Origin: Lachnospiraceae bacterium UBA3316
Lineage (GTDB): Bacteria; Bacillota; Clostridia; Lachnospirales; Lachnospiraceae
Assembly (NCBI GenBank): GCA_002361955.1
Contig: DESK01000044.1
Span: 27,787 to 91,786 of the forward strand
Reading direction: 5' to 3'
DNA length: 64,000 bases
A model generated the notes under the pieces. It made no database searches. It was given only the letters and a program-made list of their open reading frames with translations, and was not told the DNA's origin. Made by a program: the position numbers and the translations under genes. Of this stretch, positions 52,115 through 62,266 are shown one piece after another. Each line of letters opens with the position of its first letter. Positions within the stretch are counted from its first letter, which is position 1.

Positions 52115-53848
52115 TTGAAAAAACTAGGAACCTATATGAAACGTTACGGCCTGCTGTATCTGTTTGGCTTTCTGTCCATGCTGATCAGCATCGCCCTGGA
52201 CCTTACGGCCCCCCAGATCACGAAACGCATCATCGACGACGTGATCATCGGCAGGCAGATGCAGCTTCTATCCGGCCTGCTTTTGGGGCTTCTCGGAATC
52301 GGCGCAGGCCGCGCCCTCTTCCAGTACCTCAAAGAATTTTCATACGACTACATAGGCGTATCCATCGGCTGCCACATGCGGAAAGACCTTTTCCGCCACC
52401 TGCAGGCCATGTCCATGGACTTCTTTGACCGGCACAATACGGGAGAGCTGATGACGAGGGTAAAGGAGGATGTAGACAAGGTATGGATCGCCGTGGGCTT
52501 TATCGGGATCCTGGCCGTGGAGGCCGTCACCCATACCGTCCTTGTAATCTTCTGTATGTTCCGGCTGAACCCCCTGCTGACTCTGATCCCCCTGCTTCTG
52601 CTCCCGGTCATCGGCGTATGCGCCCTGCGCATGGAACGCAGGCTCGGAGATGTGTACGAGAGAATCAGCGAGGAGACGGCGGAGCTGAATACGGTGGCCC
52701 AGGAATGCCTTGCCGGCGTGCGCACCGTAAAAGCCTTCGCCAGAGAAGACTATGAAATCAAAAAATTCGGGAGGCATAACCAGAAATTCTACGACCTGAA
52801 CATGGAGCAGGCAAAGCTTCTGGCCCACTACCAGCCCCTGATTACCTTTCTCGGGCAGGCCATGCTTTTCTCTGTGGTCGTGGCAGGCGGCCTTATGGTG
52901 ATCACCGGGCACATGAGCCTGGGAAACCTGGGTGCCTTCTCCGAGTATGCCAACAACGTAATCTGGCCCATGCAGATCGTGGGATGGCTCAGCAACGACA
53001 TCGCCTCCGCCTTCGCCTCCTGGAAGAAGATCAAAAAAACAGCCTCCCACACTTCTAACATCACAGAGGCGGCCGACGCGAAAAGCCCCGCCGACATCCG
53101 TGGAGAGCTCAGCTTTGAACATGTGGGATTTTCTCTGGACGGCCATGAGATCCTCAAAGATATCAACCTGACCATAAAGCCGGGGCAGACCCTCGGCATC
53201 ATGGGTATGACGGGAGCAGGAAAAACTACCATGGTAAATCTGATCCAGCGTTTTTACGATGTGACCGAGGGCCGCATCCTGCTGGATGGAACAGATATCC
53301 GCAGCCTTCCCCTCTCCACCCTCCGCTCTGCCGTCTCCGTGGTTATGCAGGACGTCTTCCTATTCTCTGATACGGTGGCGGAAAATGTAAAGACAGGCCA
53401 ATGCGCCACTCTCACCCAGGACACCGTGGAATGGGCCGCAGAGCGGGCAGGAGCCTCCCGCTTTATCGGAAAACTCGGAAATCAGTACGAGACGGTCATC
53501 GGTGAGCGGGGCGTCGGGCTTTCCGGCGGGCAAAAGCAGCGCATCAGCATCGCCCGCGCCATCGCCAAGGAAACGCCCCTGCTGATTCTGGACGACGCCA
53601 CATCGGCCCTGGACATGGAGACGGAGCGGCTTATCCAGAAAAATCTTAAAGAGGTATCCCGCACTACCAAGATCATTATCGGCCACAGGATCTCTGCCGT
53701 GCGCGCCGCCGACGAGATTTTGATTCTGGAAAACGGCTCTGTCGCTGAGCGGGGAACCCATGAAGAACTGATGGAGAAATGCGGACGATACTACCAGACC
53801 TGGTGCGTCCAGTACGAAGACAGAAAGGAGGAGTCCCCATGTCAGTAA
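52115..53848 (+). CDS. ABC exporter half-transporter, degenerate-site subunit
   Basis: 577 residues: six membrane segments (about 1-310) then an ATPase domain (about 335-570). Walker A GMTGAGKTTM; signature LSGGQKQR; Walker B ends ILDDATSALD: Asp replaces the catalytic Glu. That is the usual mark of one partner in heterodimeric exporters such as BmrCD. TTG start at 52115 with AAAGGAG. Overlaps the second subunit by 10 bp. Substrate unknown; multidrug export is plausible. Confidence 0.93.
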   Translation: MKKLGTYMKRYGLLYLFGFLSMLISIALDLTAPQITKRIIDDVIIGRQMQLLSGLLLGLLGIGAGRALFQYLKEFSYDYIGVSIGCHMRKDLFRHLQAMSMDFFDRHNTGELMTRVKEDVDKVWIAVGFIGILAVEAVTHTVLVIFCMFRLNPLLTLIPLLLLPVIGVCALRMERRLGDVYERISEETAELNTVAQECLAGVRTVKAFAREDYEIKKFGRHNQKFYDLNMEQAKLLAHYQPLITFLGQAMLFSVVVAGGLMVITGHMSLGNLGAFSEYANNVIWPMQIVGWLSNDIASAFASWKKIKKTASHTSNITEAADAKSPADIRGELSFEHVGFSLDGHEILKDINLTIKPGQTLGIMGMTGAGKTTMVNLIQRFYDVTEGRILLDGTDIRSLPLSTLRSAVSVVMQDVFLFSDTVAENVKTGQCATLTQDTVEWAAERAGASRFIGKLGNQYETVIGERGVGLSGGQKQRISIARAIAKETPLLILDDATSALDMETERLIQKNLKEVSRTTKIIIGHRISAVRAADEILILENGSVAERGTHEELMEKCGRYYQTWCVQYEDRKEESPCQ

Positions 53849-55620
53849 ATTCTACAAGGGAGGACGAAGCCCTCTCAAATGTACCCAAAAGGGTAACGCT
53901 TTTGCGGCTCTACCGCAGCCTGCTGTCCTATAAAAAGCCCCTGGCCGCCGTGGGCGTCCTGCTGGCCCTCACTCTGGCGATCCAGCTGGCCTCCCCGCTG
54001 CTGATCGAGCGCGCCGTGGACGTGCATGTGGCAAACCGCAACGTGCCGGGGCTTCTGCGCCTCGGCGTCCTGGCTCTCTGCATGTACGCTGTGTACACCC
54101 TCTGCACCAAAGCCTGGATGAAAAAGATCGCGGATGTGACAAACAGGGTGCTTCTGAATATCCGCAGCCAGCTCTACGCCCACATTCAGACCCTGAGCTT
54201 CCAGTTTTTCGACAGCCGCCCCACAGGCAAGATCCTGGCCAGGGTCGTAGGCGACGTAAACTCCTTAAAGGACATCCTGTCGGACAGCGTGACAAAGCTG
54301 ATCCCCGACCTGCTCACCGTGACAGGCGTAGCCTGCATCATGCTGGCCAAAAACTGGCAGCTGGCTCTGGCTGCCCTGCTGACCCTCCCCCTGCTGGTGG
54401 CGGGAATGTTTGTGATCCAGCGGGCCGCCCACAAGCTGTGGCAGATTTACCGGCAGAAGAACTCCAACCTGAACGCCTACATCCACGAGAACTTCTCCGG
54501 CATCCGCATCGTCCAGAGCTTTGCGGCGGAACAAGAACGCCAGCAGGGCTTCGACCTCTGCGCCCAGGAGCACCGGGACAGCTACGTGAATGCCGTGCGC
54601 ATCGGGGATCTGTTCAGCGGCCTTGTGGAGATCGTCTGGGGGCTGGGCGGATTTCTCCTGTACTTCATCGGCATCCGGGTGGTAGGCGTCGATAACATCG
54701 GCGTGGGAACCTTCCTTACCTTCTCCACCTACCTGGGGATGTTCTGGAGCCCCATCAGGAACCTGTCCAATTTCTACAATAAGATCATCACAAACATCTC
54801 GGCGGCGGAACGGATTTTTGACATCCTCGATACGCCGGCCCAGATCACCGATCTGCCGGGATGCACGGTTCTTCCGCCGGTGGAGGGAGCCGTCTGCTTT
54901 AAGAATGTGAGCTTCTCCTACAGCGATGAGCCGGAGCGTCTGGTGCTGGAGGATGTAAACTTCTCCGTAAAGCCAGGGGAGACGATCGCCCTGGTAGGCC
55001 CCACCGGAGCCGGAAAAACAACGATCGTAAATCTGATCGGCCGATTTTACGATGTGACAGAGGGAACGGTTTTCATCGACGGCTGCGACATCAGGCAGGT
55101 GACCCTCGCCAGCCTGCGCCGACAGATCGGCGTGATGACCCAGGATACCTTCCTCTTTACGGGAACGATCCGGGAAAATATCTGTTACGGCCGAGAAAAC
55201 GCCACCGAGGAGGAAATGATCGCCGCGGCAAAAGCCGTCAACGTCCACGACTTCATCATGGAAATGGAAGAGGGCTACGACACAAAAATCAGCGAGCGGA
55301 GCTCCCAGCTCTCCATCGGCCAGCGTCAGCTTCTGGCTTTTGCCCGCACCATGCTCTCCTCCCCCAGGATCCTGATCCTGGATGAGGCCACCTCCAGTAT
55401 CGATACCCACACAGAACGGCTGGTGCAGGCCGGGATCCAGACGCTGCTGAAGGGGCGCACCTCCTTTATCATCGCCCACCGCCTCTCCACCATCCGCGGC
55501 GCAGACAGGATCTTCTATGTGGATGGAAAAAATATACTGGAAGCCGGAAGCCATGAGGAGCTGATGGCAAAGAAAGGCTACTACTACTGCCTCTATGAAA
55601 GCCAATTCGACCAGGCATAA
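53839..55620 (+). CDS. ABC exporter half-transporter, catalytic subunit
   Basis: 593 residues, same layout, with an N-terminal extension of about 25 residues. Walker A GPTGAGKTT; signature LSIGQRQ (Gly to Ile change); Walker B ILDEATSS with catalytic Glu. The altered signature belongs to the degenerate site completed by the first subunit. ATG at 53839 with AAAGGAGG inside the end of the previous gene. Followed by a 19-bp perfect hairpin terminator. Confidence 0.94.
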   Translation: MSVNSTREDEALSNVPKRVTLLRLYRSLLSYKKPLAAVGVLLALTLAIQLASPLLIERAVDVHVANRNVPGLLRLGVLALCMYAVYTLCTKAWMKKIADVTNRVLLNIRSQLYAHIQTLSFQFFDSRPTGKILARVVGDVNSLKDILSDSVTKLIPDLLTVTGVACIMLAKNWQLALAALLTLPLLVAGMFVIQRAAHKLWQIYRQKNSNLNAYIHENFSGIRIVQSFAAEQERQQGFDLCAQEHRDSYVNAVRIGDLFSGLVEIVWGLGGFLLYFIGIRVVGVDNIGVGTFLTFSTYLGMFWSPIRNLSNFYNKIITNISAAERIFDILDTPAQITDLPGCTVLPPVEGAVCFKNVSFSYSDEPERLVLEDVNFSVKPGETIALVGPTGAGKTTIVNLIGRFYDVTEGTVFIDGCDIRQVTLASLRRQIGVMTQDTFLFTGTIRENICYGRENATEEEMIAAAKAVNVHDFIMEMEEGYDTKISERSSQLSIGQRQLLAFARTMLSSPRILILDEATSSIDTHTERLVQAGIQTLLKGRTSFIIAHRLSTIRGADRIFYVDGKNILEAGSHEELMAKKGYYYCLYESQFDQA

Positions 55621-55626
55621 GCCTTG

Positions 55627-55671
55627 CATAAAGAAATCCCCCGGGCCCTATACCCGGGGGATTTCTTTATG
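55627..55671. terminator. Bidirectional terminator
   Basis: Perfect 19-bp stem, CATAAAGAAATCCCCCGGG and its complement, seven-base loop. It serves both the exporter and the dockerin-subtilase gene. Confidence 0.93.
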
Positions 55672-55694
55672 GGGCTAAGCCCCTGTGATCCTTC

Positions 55695-58600
55695 TTAGAA
55701 GGATACGATCTTTTCTGCTCCGTACTGGAGAATCTTCGCGGCGTCGCTGGTGTTCGCCGTTCCGTCTTTGTTCACATCAGCGCTCTCAAGGGACTCCTGA
55801 TCCAGCGTAACCATCTCTGCCGCGTACTGTAACAGCAATGCGGAATCGCTGGTAGTAATCCTTCCGTCTGCGTTTACATCTCCCAGCAGACGGACAGCTG
55901 CCGTTTTCATGGTCAATGTCCTTACGCTTTCATCGATGACTTCCTGGGACACGTCTTTATTGTCATAGACCTCCTGCGCGTCCGCCAGAACCTCATCCAG
56001 GCCTTCCAGTGTGGAAGCCACGTAGCGTTCCGAATGCTCCAGAATGCTGTTAGCCTTCAGGATCATGGCCTGAAGAGCTGCCTTGTTGCCCTGTCTCTGC
56101 AGCTTCATGATAGCGTCAATCAGCGATGCGTAAGCCTTGCCGATGGCGTTCTCATCCCTGTCCGGATTGCCAAGCTCCATCTCAGCATCCTCGATGGCTT
56201 TTCTCAGCACATCCAGGCTCTCGCTTGTGTACTCCTCTTCAAGAAGGGCTTTCGCTGCCTCGATCAGGTTTTCCAGAGACTTCACATCGACGCTCTTTGC
56301 TAACCTTGTGATCTCATCCAGAATTGCGTAAGCCGCCCGGTCGATCTCCTCCTGGCTGGGATTTGCTTTCTCCAGAGCTGCCTGTCCTGCTTCAACAGCC
56401 GCCTCCAGGGCTGCGGTGTCTTCATAGTTTGCGGCCAGCACCAGGAGCTTCTGCGCTTCCTCAATCGCTGTCTCAAGATGTACTGTCTGCACTTCCACTA
56501 AGGATACGAAGGCTTTCATCAATTTCTTCAACGCAGCGTCATTTTCTGCCTGTGTAGCGTCTCCGTTTTCTGCCACTGCCTTTGCCTCTGCCAGAGCCTC
56601 TGTCAGAGCCCTCCAGCTGTCGGCCGTGTAGATCTTCGTATTTTCCATACCTTCGATCAGCGCGATCACTCTCGCAAGCTCCGTGTCAACCATATTCGGA
56701 GCCGTCACATGTACGACACAGTTGCTCAGAACCCGGTTATCCGCCGCTGTGTATGCTTTGATGTAAGCATAGCCTTCCTGAACCGCGGTTACCACTCCGT
56801 TCTCATCTACCGCTGCCACTTCAGGCGCATAGCTCTTGTAAATAACCTTCTGATCCTTCTCCAGAGTGGGAGCCGGTGTCAGTTCCGCCTTCAGCGTCTT
56901 CTTCTTTCCTGCTGTCAGATCCATTCTGCGTGTGCTGAGGGTCAGCGTATCTGCCTTGACCGGCTCGCTGACTACCGCAAAGTTAATCGCATACTGGCCG
57001 TCTTTCGTTCTCGCGGTCACATAGCTTACTCCAGGCTCCGCAGGTGTATAATTTGCCACCTCATACTCGCCTTCCCAGCTGCTTCCGCCTGTGCCCATTT
57101 CCAGTTTACCGGTTCCGTCTGTCACTTCCCAGTCAAAGGGACCCCACAGGCCGTCCGGCTTCTCATACGTCTCTCCGGATAACGTTCCCGCCGGATTTCC
57201 GGCGCTTTCCGTACCAGCTGCCACGATCAGGATCTTATTTTCCGCTCCATAAGGCGCGGGAACATCAAGCTCACCGGTAGCCGGATCATAGTGGTAACCG
57301 TAGTATCCGCCTGCTTCCATCCTATAGCGGTATTCAGACTCTGTTCCGTAATCATAAACGGTATATACCTCTATGGACTCCGGAAGCGCGTATCCTTCCT
57401 CGTTGACAAGCTTTGCCTGATACGGATGAGTCACGCCTCCGCCTACAGCGAAGAAGTTCGGGCCGTCCAGCTGCAGCCCTGTCAGCTCTGCAAGGACATC
57501 TCCTGTCGCATGCATATCTGCCTGGCGGTATTTCGCGCTGAGCTCTGCCGTTTCGCCCTGTTTCACATAGATGCACTGTCCGCCGAAATCGCTGCCTGAC
57601 ATCAAGCCATCATCCAGGATGCTGGTATAAACCTCATCCCAGCCGACCTCCGCAACGCGTGTCACCCCGTTTAACGTAACCCTGAGTTCTCCCTTTCCTG
57701 CCGGCAGCAGTTCCTGGGAAGCGTTCAGATTCATGTAGATGGCTCCTGAGAGGGCGTCTGCGGATTCCTTCTGTACACTCAGAAGTCCTGAAGCGTACCC
57801 TGTATAGTCCTCATCCTCAAAGAACTCCCAGCGGATCTCACTCAGTTTCACATCCGCAGGCTCTAAGTCTGTCACCTTAACTACCAGCTCACCGTCTGTC
57901 TTCAGGCCGCTGAAATGGTCGATGGAGAGGTTGAAGTCCTTCACCTCTGTGTTGATGGGGTCTACCGCCACCACGCAGATAGCAGAATCCTTGCCGTCTG
58001 ATACCGTGATGATCGCCTGGCCCGGAGCGATAGCCTTTACATTGCCAAACTCGTCTACGGTAGCTACCTCCGGGTTGCTGGAAGTACGTGTGAGCTCTGC
58101 CGTCGTATCCTCTGTATTGTAGTTAACACTCAAGTCAAACTCGTTGCCCGGATGCAGCAGAGCAGCTGTCCTGGAAAGGACGATGCCCGGCGTCGCGTCT
58201 GCAGTCACCACATAGCTGCGGTCATTCAGTCCGTAATCGCCGCAGGAAATCAGCATATTTCCTGTCCATTCATATTTATATACAGAATCCTCGCCCGGGA
58301 AAGACATATTCTTATGGCTGTACTCTGTGATATCTGCCTCAAACTCCAGAGTCTTTGTCTCCGGATCAAAAATATTTTTGCGGTAGAAGGGATTCAGCTT
58401 ATCAAGACCTACCTCTCCTCCTTCGCCGTTTACATAGGAACGTGTTACATAAGGAAGGATCTCTACGGATGCGATCGCACCGTCGGGATCGTAGATCTTA
58501 CCGGAAAGGATGGTACGTCCGTCCCTTTCAATGATGCTTACTGAATTGTTCTCCAGCTTAGGCGCATTGATATCCACAGTCACGGGGAATGAGATCACGT

Positions 58601-61600
58601 CCCCTTCCATATTCATGGGATGTCCGTTAAAGGTCGGCTCATGCTCTCCCGGAATCACAGAATCAAAATCTGTTACCTCGCTGCCTGCCTCTTCGCTGTA
58701 AACAGGATCACCGTAGTCGCCATCTCCATAAGCCGTGATGGTGTACATACATTTCGTTCCGCTGGGCAGCAGGTTTCCGTCCTGATCCGTTCCCTGCCAA
58801 ACGGGGATCGTTCCGTACAGGCTGAACGGAAGCGCAAAGCCGTAATCAGCCGCATAGGTCGTCTTAAAGGCATAGGAAGCCCAATCTCTGAAATAAACTT
58901 CACCGGTCTGCTGATCCGTCACTTCAACTACGATCAGACGGGCATTTCTGAGCTGGTAAATGACGTAATCGTCAAACATATCCAGATAGCCGTCTCCGTT
59001 GGGGGAGATGGTAATATTTTCTTTGCAATAAGTAGTCTGCTCTTCACCGGAACCGGTTGCGAACAGGTTCTGGGCACCGTCAATATATCCGAGCACCTCG
59101 CCGCCGGCAATGATCTGGGATCCAACCACACTCGTGCGCCAGGTAGCCTCATTGTTCAGGACGCTCTCGCCATCCTCCGGCGCGTCAATCCAGAGAGATC
59201 TGTCAAAAATCGGAGCCGCTGTCCAGTCGCCGTAGAAGGCAAGCATGGGAAGTCCCAGCTGCGGGTTTTCACCCTTCGTGTCAGTCAGCGTCACAAAGCC
59301 TTCCACATAGGTGCCGTTTTTAAAGAGAGCATCCAGCTCTTTTTTCTGATCCTCTGTCAGCGCAACGGTAGCGCTGAAATCCGCAGTCGCCTTTGCAGGA
59401 ACCGTGATTGTGCCGATGGCATTCTCAGAAAGCAGCACATCCTTGGGCAGGATCGCATCCCGGGCGCCCCACGGGGAATCCACTTCTCCCGTATCCGGAC
59501 GCAGCAGCGCTGCCGTCACATCATAGGTTACTTCCTGATCGGAAACATTCGTCACATGGAAGCTGATATCATAGCTGCCTTTCTTTTCCGGATCGTCCAA
59601 GAACTCCAGTTTTCCTACATGCTTTCCATCAACCGTGATGTACGCGGGAGTCTTTACTGCCGCCTCAGCATTTACAAGGCCTGCGCCCTGCTGGCGAGGT
59701 GAATAGTATACTCCGTCCGTATCCTTCTGGGGAACGGCTGTACTTACCAGAAGACGGCTGATCAGGTCAGACTCTTCTACCTTCTGGACTCCGGCGAATT
59801 TCTCATCGGTGGTGATGTACTGACGAACCAGGGCCGCGATACCTGTCATATGGGGCGCCGCCATGGAGGTTCCGCTCATCATCCCGTAGCTGCCCACATA
59901 ATTATCATTTCCCTGATTGATGCGGTCAACAACGGTAGACCAGATATTTCCGCCAGGCGCCGTGATCTCAGGCTTCAGCTCCAGGCCCGGGCCTGCACCC
60001 CAGGAGGTGAAGGAGGACATCTGTCCTGCCGTAGGATTCTCAATCGTCTCATCCTCTAAGGACACCTGAATCTTTACCTCATATCCGCTCTCAACAGCCT
60101 CCACGATCGCCGCGCCGTCCTTACCGGAAATAAACGCGGAAGTAAGGCTTGTGTTGTCCACGTTCATATTGATCAGCTCTGTGCCGTTCGGATCGCTGTC
60201 GTAAACGATAACTGCAGCAACGCCATAGCGCTCTCCCCGGGAGTTAACCCCTGTATAGCTCATAGCGTTATTTACCTTATCGGCAAAGGAAATCTCGCCC
60301 CTCTTTACGAGAGCCAGTCCCGTCTTTCCGCCGTTCCAGCCATTGTTAAAGCCTGCAGCACCGTAGTCCTCCGCTGTTCCTACGCCGCCTACCGGATAAA
60401 TTGGATACTCCTTATCCGCGAAAGAGCTCTTCATGGCAACTGTATAGGGATCGCTGTATCCCACTCTGTGCTCCACACCCTGATCGTCTGTCCAGGTGAA
60501 GAAGGAGCGAACGTTAATGCCATTTTCAATAGAAGCTACACTTAAGTTGCTGTCGTAAACCGCAGGGGAGGACATCACGGAAGTATCCGGATCCTCGCTT
60601 AAGTTTTCCCCGGAATAATTGTTTCCGCTGGAAGAATAATCGCTGTTTCCTGCGGATGTCATCATGGCAATACCTGCCGCTTCCACTCTCTGGTAGGCAT
60701 CGTGCTGAATGGTGTCATCCTCCGCATAGCCGTTGTCGGAACCAAGGCTTAAGTTTACCAGGTCCGCGCCCAGTCTCAGGGTATCCTCCAGGGCATTGAT
60801 CAGCGTGTACTCCATTGCGCCGCCGCCTGCGTCCGGAAATACCTTCATAAATATGATCTGGGCATCAGGAGCCACGCCTGAGAACTTCACACCGCCCTCT
60901 TCTGTCTCCGCGTAACCTGCGACAGTTCCGGAAACATGGGTTCCATGGTCGCTCTCCGCAGGCATTACATGAAGATCGCCGTCCGCATAGTCGCAGGCAT
61001 AGGGAACCTTCACATTTTTATACAATGCGTTGTTATCGTAGACAATCTTCTCTCCGTCCGAACCTGTCGTAGAAATCAGCTGATTCTCCTCCAGGAACTG
61101 CTTCAGGCTGTCGTTTGTATAACGAAGCTCCCAGTCGTTTACGCCGTCGGTGGGATTTCCGCTGTAGAAGGAGTCATCGGAAAATGCCTCGTGGGTGCGG
61201 ATCACCTGCCCCTTCTCATTCAGCTTGATGTCCAGGCCGCTGTCAAGAACGGCTACCAGCATTCCTTTTCCGGTAAAGCCCTCTTTCCATGCGCCGTTGA
61301 TATTCGCCATGTTGTAGCTGACGCCCTCTCTGGTGTCCAGCCCTGTCATCAGATCCCCGTTTTCAACGGGATCGGGATGGTCGTAGACATGCTGCACATA
61401 GGCACGCTTTACGCCGTCCAGCTTTTTGATCTCAGCCAGGGTGTGATAGGGCACACGGACTGCCGCCGCATTGGCAATGATCGTCCACTGATCCAAGACC
61501 TCAAAGGTTTCCGCCTCCTCCGGGGCCCCGTCCTCTTCCTCTGCCGTCAGCATAGCGCTGCCCGCGCCTGTGAGCTGGGCGATGCCTGCCAGGACATCAT

Positions 61601-61991
61601 TCTGCCCTTCTTTCAGCTCCTCAGAGAATTCCTTCGCATCCTCGGAGGCAAGGAATTTGGAAACGGCCTCTCCGGGCGTCATGTCGGCGTCCTCCTCCGT
61701 CTCGGCCGCGTAAGTAGCTGTGGTATAGTAATCCATAACAGGCGCATCCTGCATCTCGACGATCACTGTCACCACATCGTCTGCCTGGTAGAGCGGCTCT
61801 ACCCGGCCCTCTTTGTTCGATAAATCCATGTCGTCCAACCTGGAAACGCCTTTTACTTCCACCGCTTCCCGTTTAGTTTCCTGTCTGTTTTCCTGGTCGG
61901 CAGCCGGAGCGGCAAGGGCAGTCATCGGCATATTGCTGATAACCATCGCCATAGCAAGGATGGAAGACAGGTAACGCATTCTGCTTTTCAT
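55695..61991 (-). CDS. Secreted subtilase with FIVAR repeats and C-terminal dockerin
   Basis: 2098 residues. Signal peptide 1-27 (ending ALAAP). Pro-region about 40-205. S8 domain with Asp about 251 (VLDSG), His about 347 (DHGTHV) and Ser about 708 (SGTSMAAP), split by a PA insertion (about 500-650). Fn3-like and Ig-like domains follow (about 740-1700; BIG_2-like VATVDEFGNVKAIAPG). Four FIVAR-type helical repeats (about 1720-2030). Dockerin I at the end with two calcium loops (DVNADGRITTSD, DVNKDGTANTSD). Layout resembles lactocepin/C5a peptidase plus dockerin. No LPXTG. Expression appears controlled at a palindrome upstream. Confidence 0.93.
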   Translation of the reverse strand: MKSRMRYLSSILAMAMVISNMPMTALAAPAADQENRQETKREAVEVKGVSRLDDMDLSNKEGRVEPLYQADDVVTVIVEMQDAPVMDYYTTATYAAETEEDADMTPGEAVSKFLASEDAKEFSEELKEGQNDVLAGIAQLTGAGSAMLTAEEEDGAPEEAETFEVLDQWTIIANAAAVRVPYHTLAEIKKLDGVKRAYVQHVYDHPDPVENGDLMTGLDTREGVSYNMANINGAWKEGFTGKGMLVAVLDSGLDIKLNEKGQVIRTHEAFSDDSFYSGNPTDGVNDWELRYTNDSLKQFLEENQLISTTGSDGEKIVYDNNALYKNVKVPYACDYADGDLHVMPAESDHGTHVSGTVAGYAETEEGGVKFSGVAPDAQIIFMKVFPDAGGGAMEYTLINALEDTLRLGADLVNLSLGSDNGYAEDDTIQHDAYQRVEAAGIAMMTSAGNSDYSSSGNNYSGENLSEDPDTSVMSSPAVYDSNLSVASIENGINVRSFFTWTDDQGVEHRVGYSDPYTVAMKSSFADKEYPIYPVGGVGTAEDYGAAGFNNGWNGGKTGLALVKRGEISFADKVNNAMSYTGVNSRGERYGVAAVIVYDSDPNGTELINMNVDNTSLTSAFISGKDGAAIVEAVESGYEVKIQVSLEDETIENPTAGQMSSFTSWGAGPGLELKPEITAPGGNIWSTVVDRINQGNDNYVGSYGMMSGTSMAAPHMTGIAALVRQYITTDEKFAGVQKVEESDLISRLLVSTAVPQKDTDGVYYSPRQQGAGLVNAEAAVKTPAYITVDGKHVGKLEFLDDPEKKGSYDISFHVTNVSDQEVTYDVTAALLRPDTGEVDSPWGARDAILPKDVLLSENAIGTITVPAKATADFSATVALTEDQKKELDALFKNGTYVEGFVTLTDTKGENPQLGLPMLAFYGDWTAAPIFDRSLWIDAPEDGESVLNNEATWRTSVVGSQIIAGGEVLGYIDGAQNLFATGSGEEQTTYCKENITISPNGDGYLDMFDDYVIYQLRNARLIVVEVTDQQTGEVYFRDWASYAFKTTYAADYGFALPFSLYGTIPVWQGTDQDGNLLPSGTKCMYTITAYGDGDYGDPVYSEEAGSEVTDFDSVIPGEHEPTFNGHPMNMEGDVISFPVTVDINAPKLENNSVSIIERDGRTILSGKIYDPDGAIASVEILPYVTRSYVNGEGGEVGLDKLNPFYRKNIFDPETKTLEFEADITEYSHKNMSFPGEDSVYKYEWTGNMLISCGDYGLNDRSYVVTADATPGIVLSRTAALLHPGNEFDLSVNYNTEDTTAELTRTSSNPEVATVDEFGNVKAIAPGQAIITVSDGKDSAICVVAVDPINTEVKDFNLSIDHFSGLKTDGELVVKVTDLEPADVKLSEIRWEFFEDEDYTGYASGLLSVQKESADALSGAIYMNLNASQELLPAGKGELRVTLNGVTRVAEVGWDEVYTSILDDGLMSGSDFGGQCIYVKQGETAELSAKYRQADMHATGDVLAELTGLQLDGPNFFAVGGGVTHPYQAKLVNEEGYALPESIEVYTVYDYGTESEYRYRMEAGGYYGYHYDPATGELDVPAPYGAENKILIVAAGTESAGNPAGTLSGETYEKPDGLWGPFDWEVTDGTGKLEMGTGGSSWEGEYEVANYTPAEPGVSYVTARTKDGQYAINFAVVSEPVKADTLTLSTRRMDLTAGKKKTLKAELTPAPTLEKDQKVIYKSYAPEVAAVDENGVVTAVQEGYAYIKAYTAADNRVLSNCVVHVTAPNMVDTELARVIALIEGMENTKIYTADSWRALTEALAEAKAVAENGDATQAENDAALKKLMKAFVSLVEVQTVHLETAIEEAQKLLVLAANYEDTAALEAAVEAGQAALEKANPSQEEIDRAAYAILDEITRLAKSVDVKSLENLIEAAKALLEEEYTSESLDVLRKAIEDAEMELGNPDRDENAIGKAYASLIDAIMKLQRQGNKAALQAMILKANSILEHSERYVASTLEGLDEVLADAQEVYDNKDVSQEVIDESVRTLTMKTAAVRLLGDVNADGRITTSDSALLLQYAAEMVTLDQESLESADVNKDGTANTSDAAKILQYGAEKIVSF

Positions 61992-62111
61992 AGCTTATCT
62001 CCTTTCTTCTTTTGTCCACTTTTTGCTTCTTAAAAAACCCCAGAGCCCTGCCGGAAGTGATTGACTGCTGCAGTTCGCGGTCTCCGGGCATACTCCTGAA
62101 TTTTTTCTAAA

Positions 62112-62140
62112 ATTTTAGCACGTTTAACTACTAAAGTCAA
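62112..62140 (-). promoter_or_regulatory. Promoter of the dockerin-subtilase gene
   Basis: TTGACT, 17 bases, TAAAAT on the minus strand. -10 lies 120 bases before the start codon, so the leader is long. Confidence 0.8.
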
Positions 62141-62145
62141 TATAG

Positions 62146-62187
62146 ATTACGCAAGTATGCAAACTTTATCTTGCATACTCGCGTAAT
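62146..62187 (-). promoter_or_regulatory. 17-8-17 palindrome upstream of the subtilase promoter
   Basis: ATTACGCAAGTATGCAA and TTGCATACTCGCGTAAT form 17-bp arms with one mismatch around eight bases. It ends five bases from the -35 box. This is a candidate site for the ArsR-type regulator encoded 80 bp upstream. Confidence 0.65.
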
Positions 62188-62211
62188 TATTTGCGCAGAC
62201 AACGGCCCAAA

Positions 62212-62241
62212 AAACATCCGGCAGGCTCTGGGGGCACTGCC
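62212..62241 (-). terminator. Weak terminator after the ArsR-type gene
   Basis: Minus-strand stem GGCA...TGCC around a Cys-rich loop, then GGATGTTTTTT. Stem imperfect, so the call is tentative. Confidence 0.4.
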
Positions 62242-62266
62242 ACGATCTCCCGGACGCCGGCTGCGC

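Noticed and set aside
55695..61991. Sortase-anchored lactocepin
   Set aside because: No LPXTG at the C-terminus; the protein ends in a dockerin instead.
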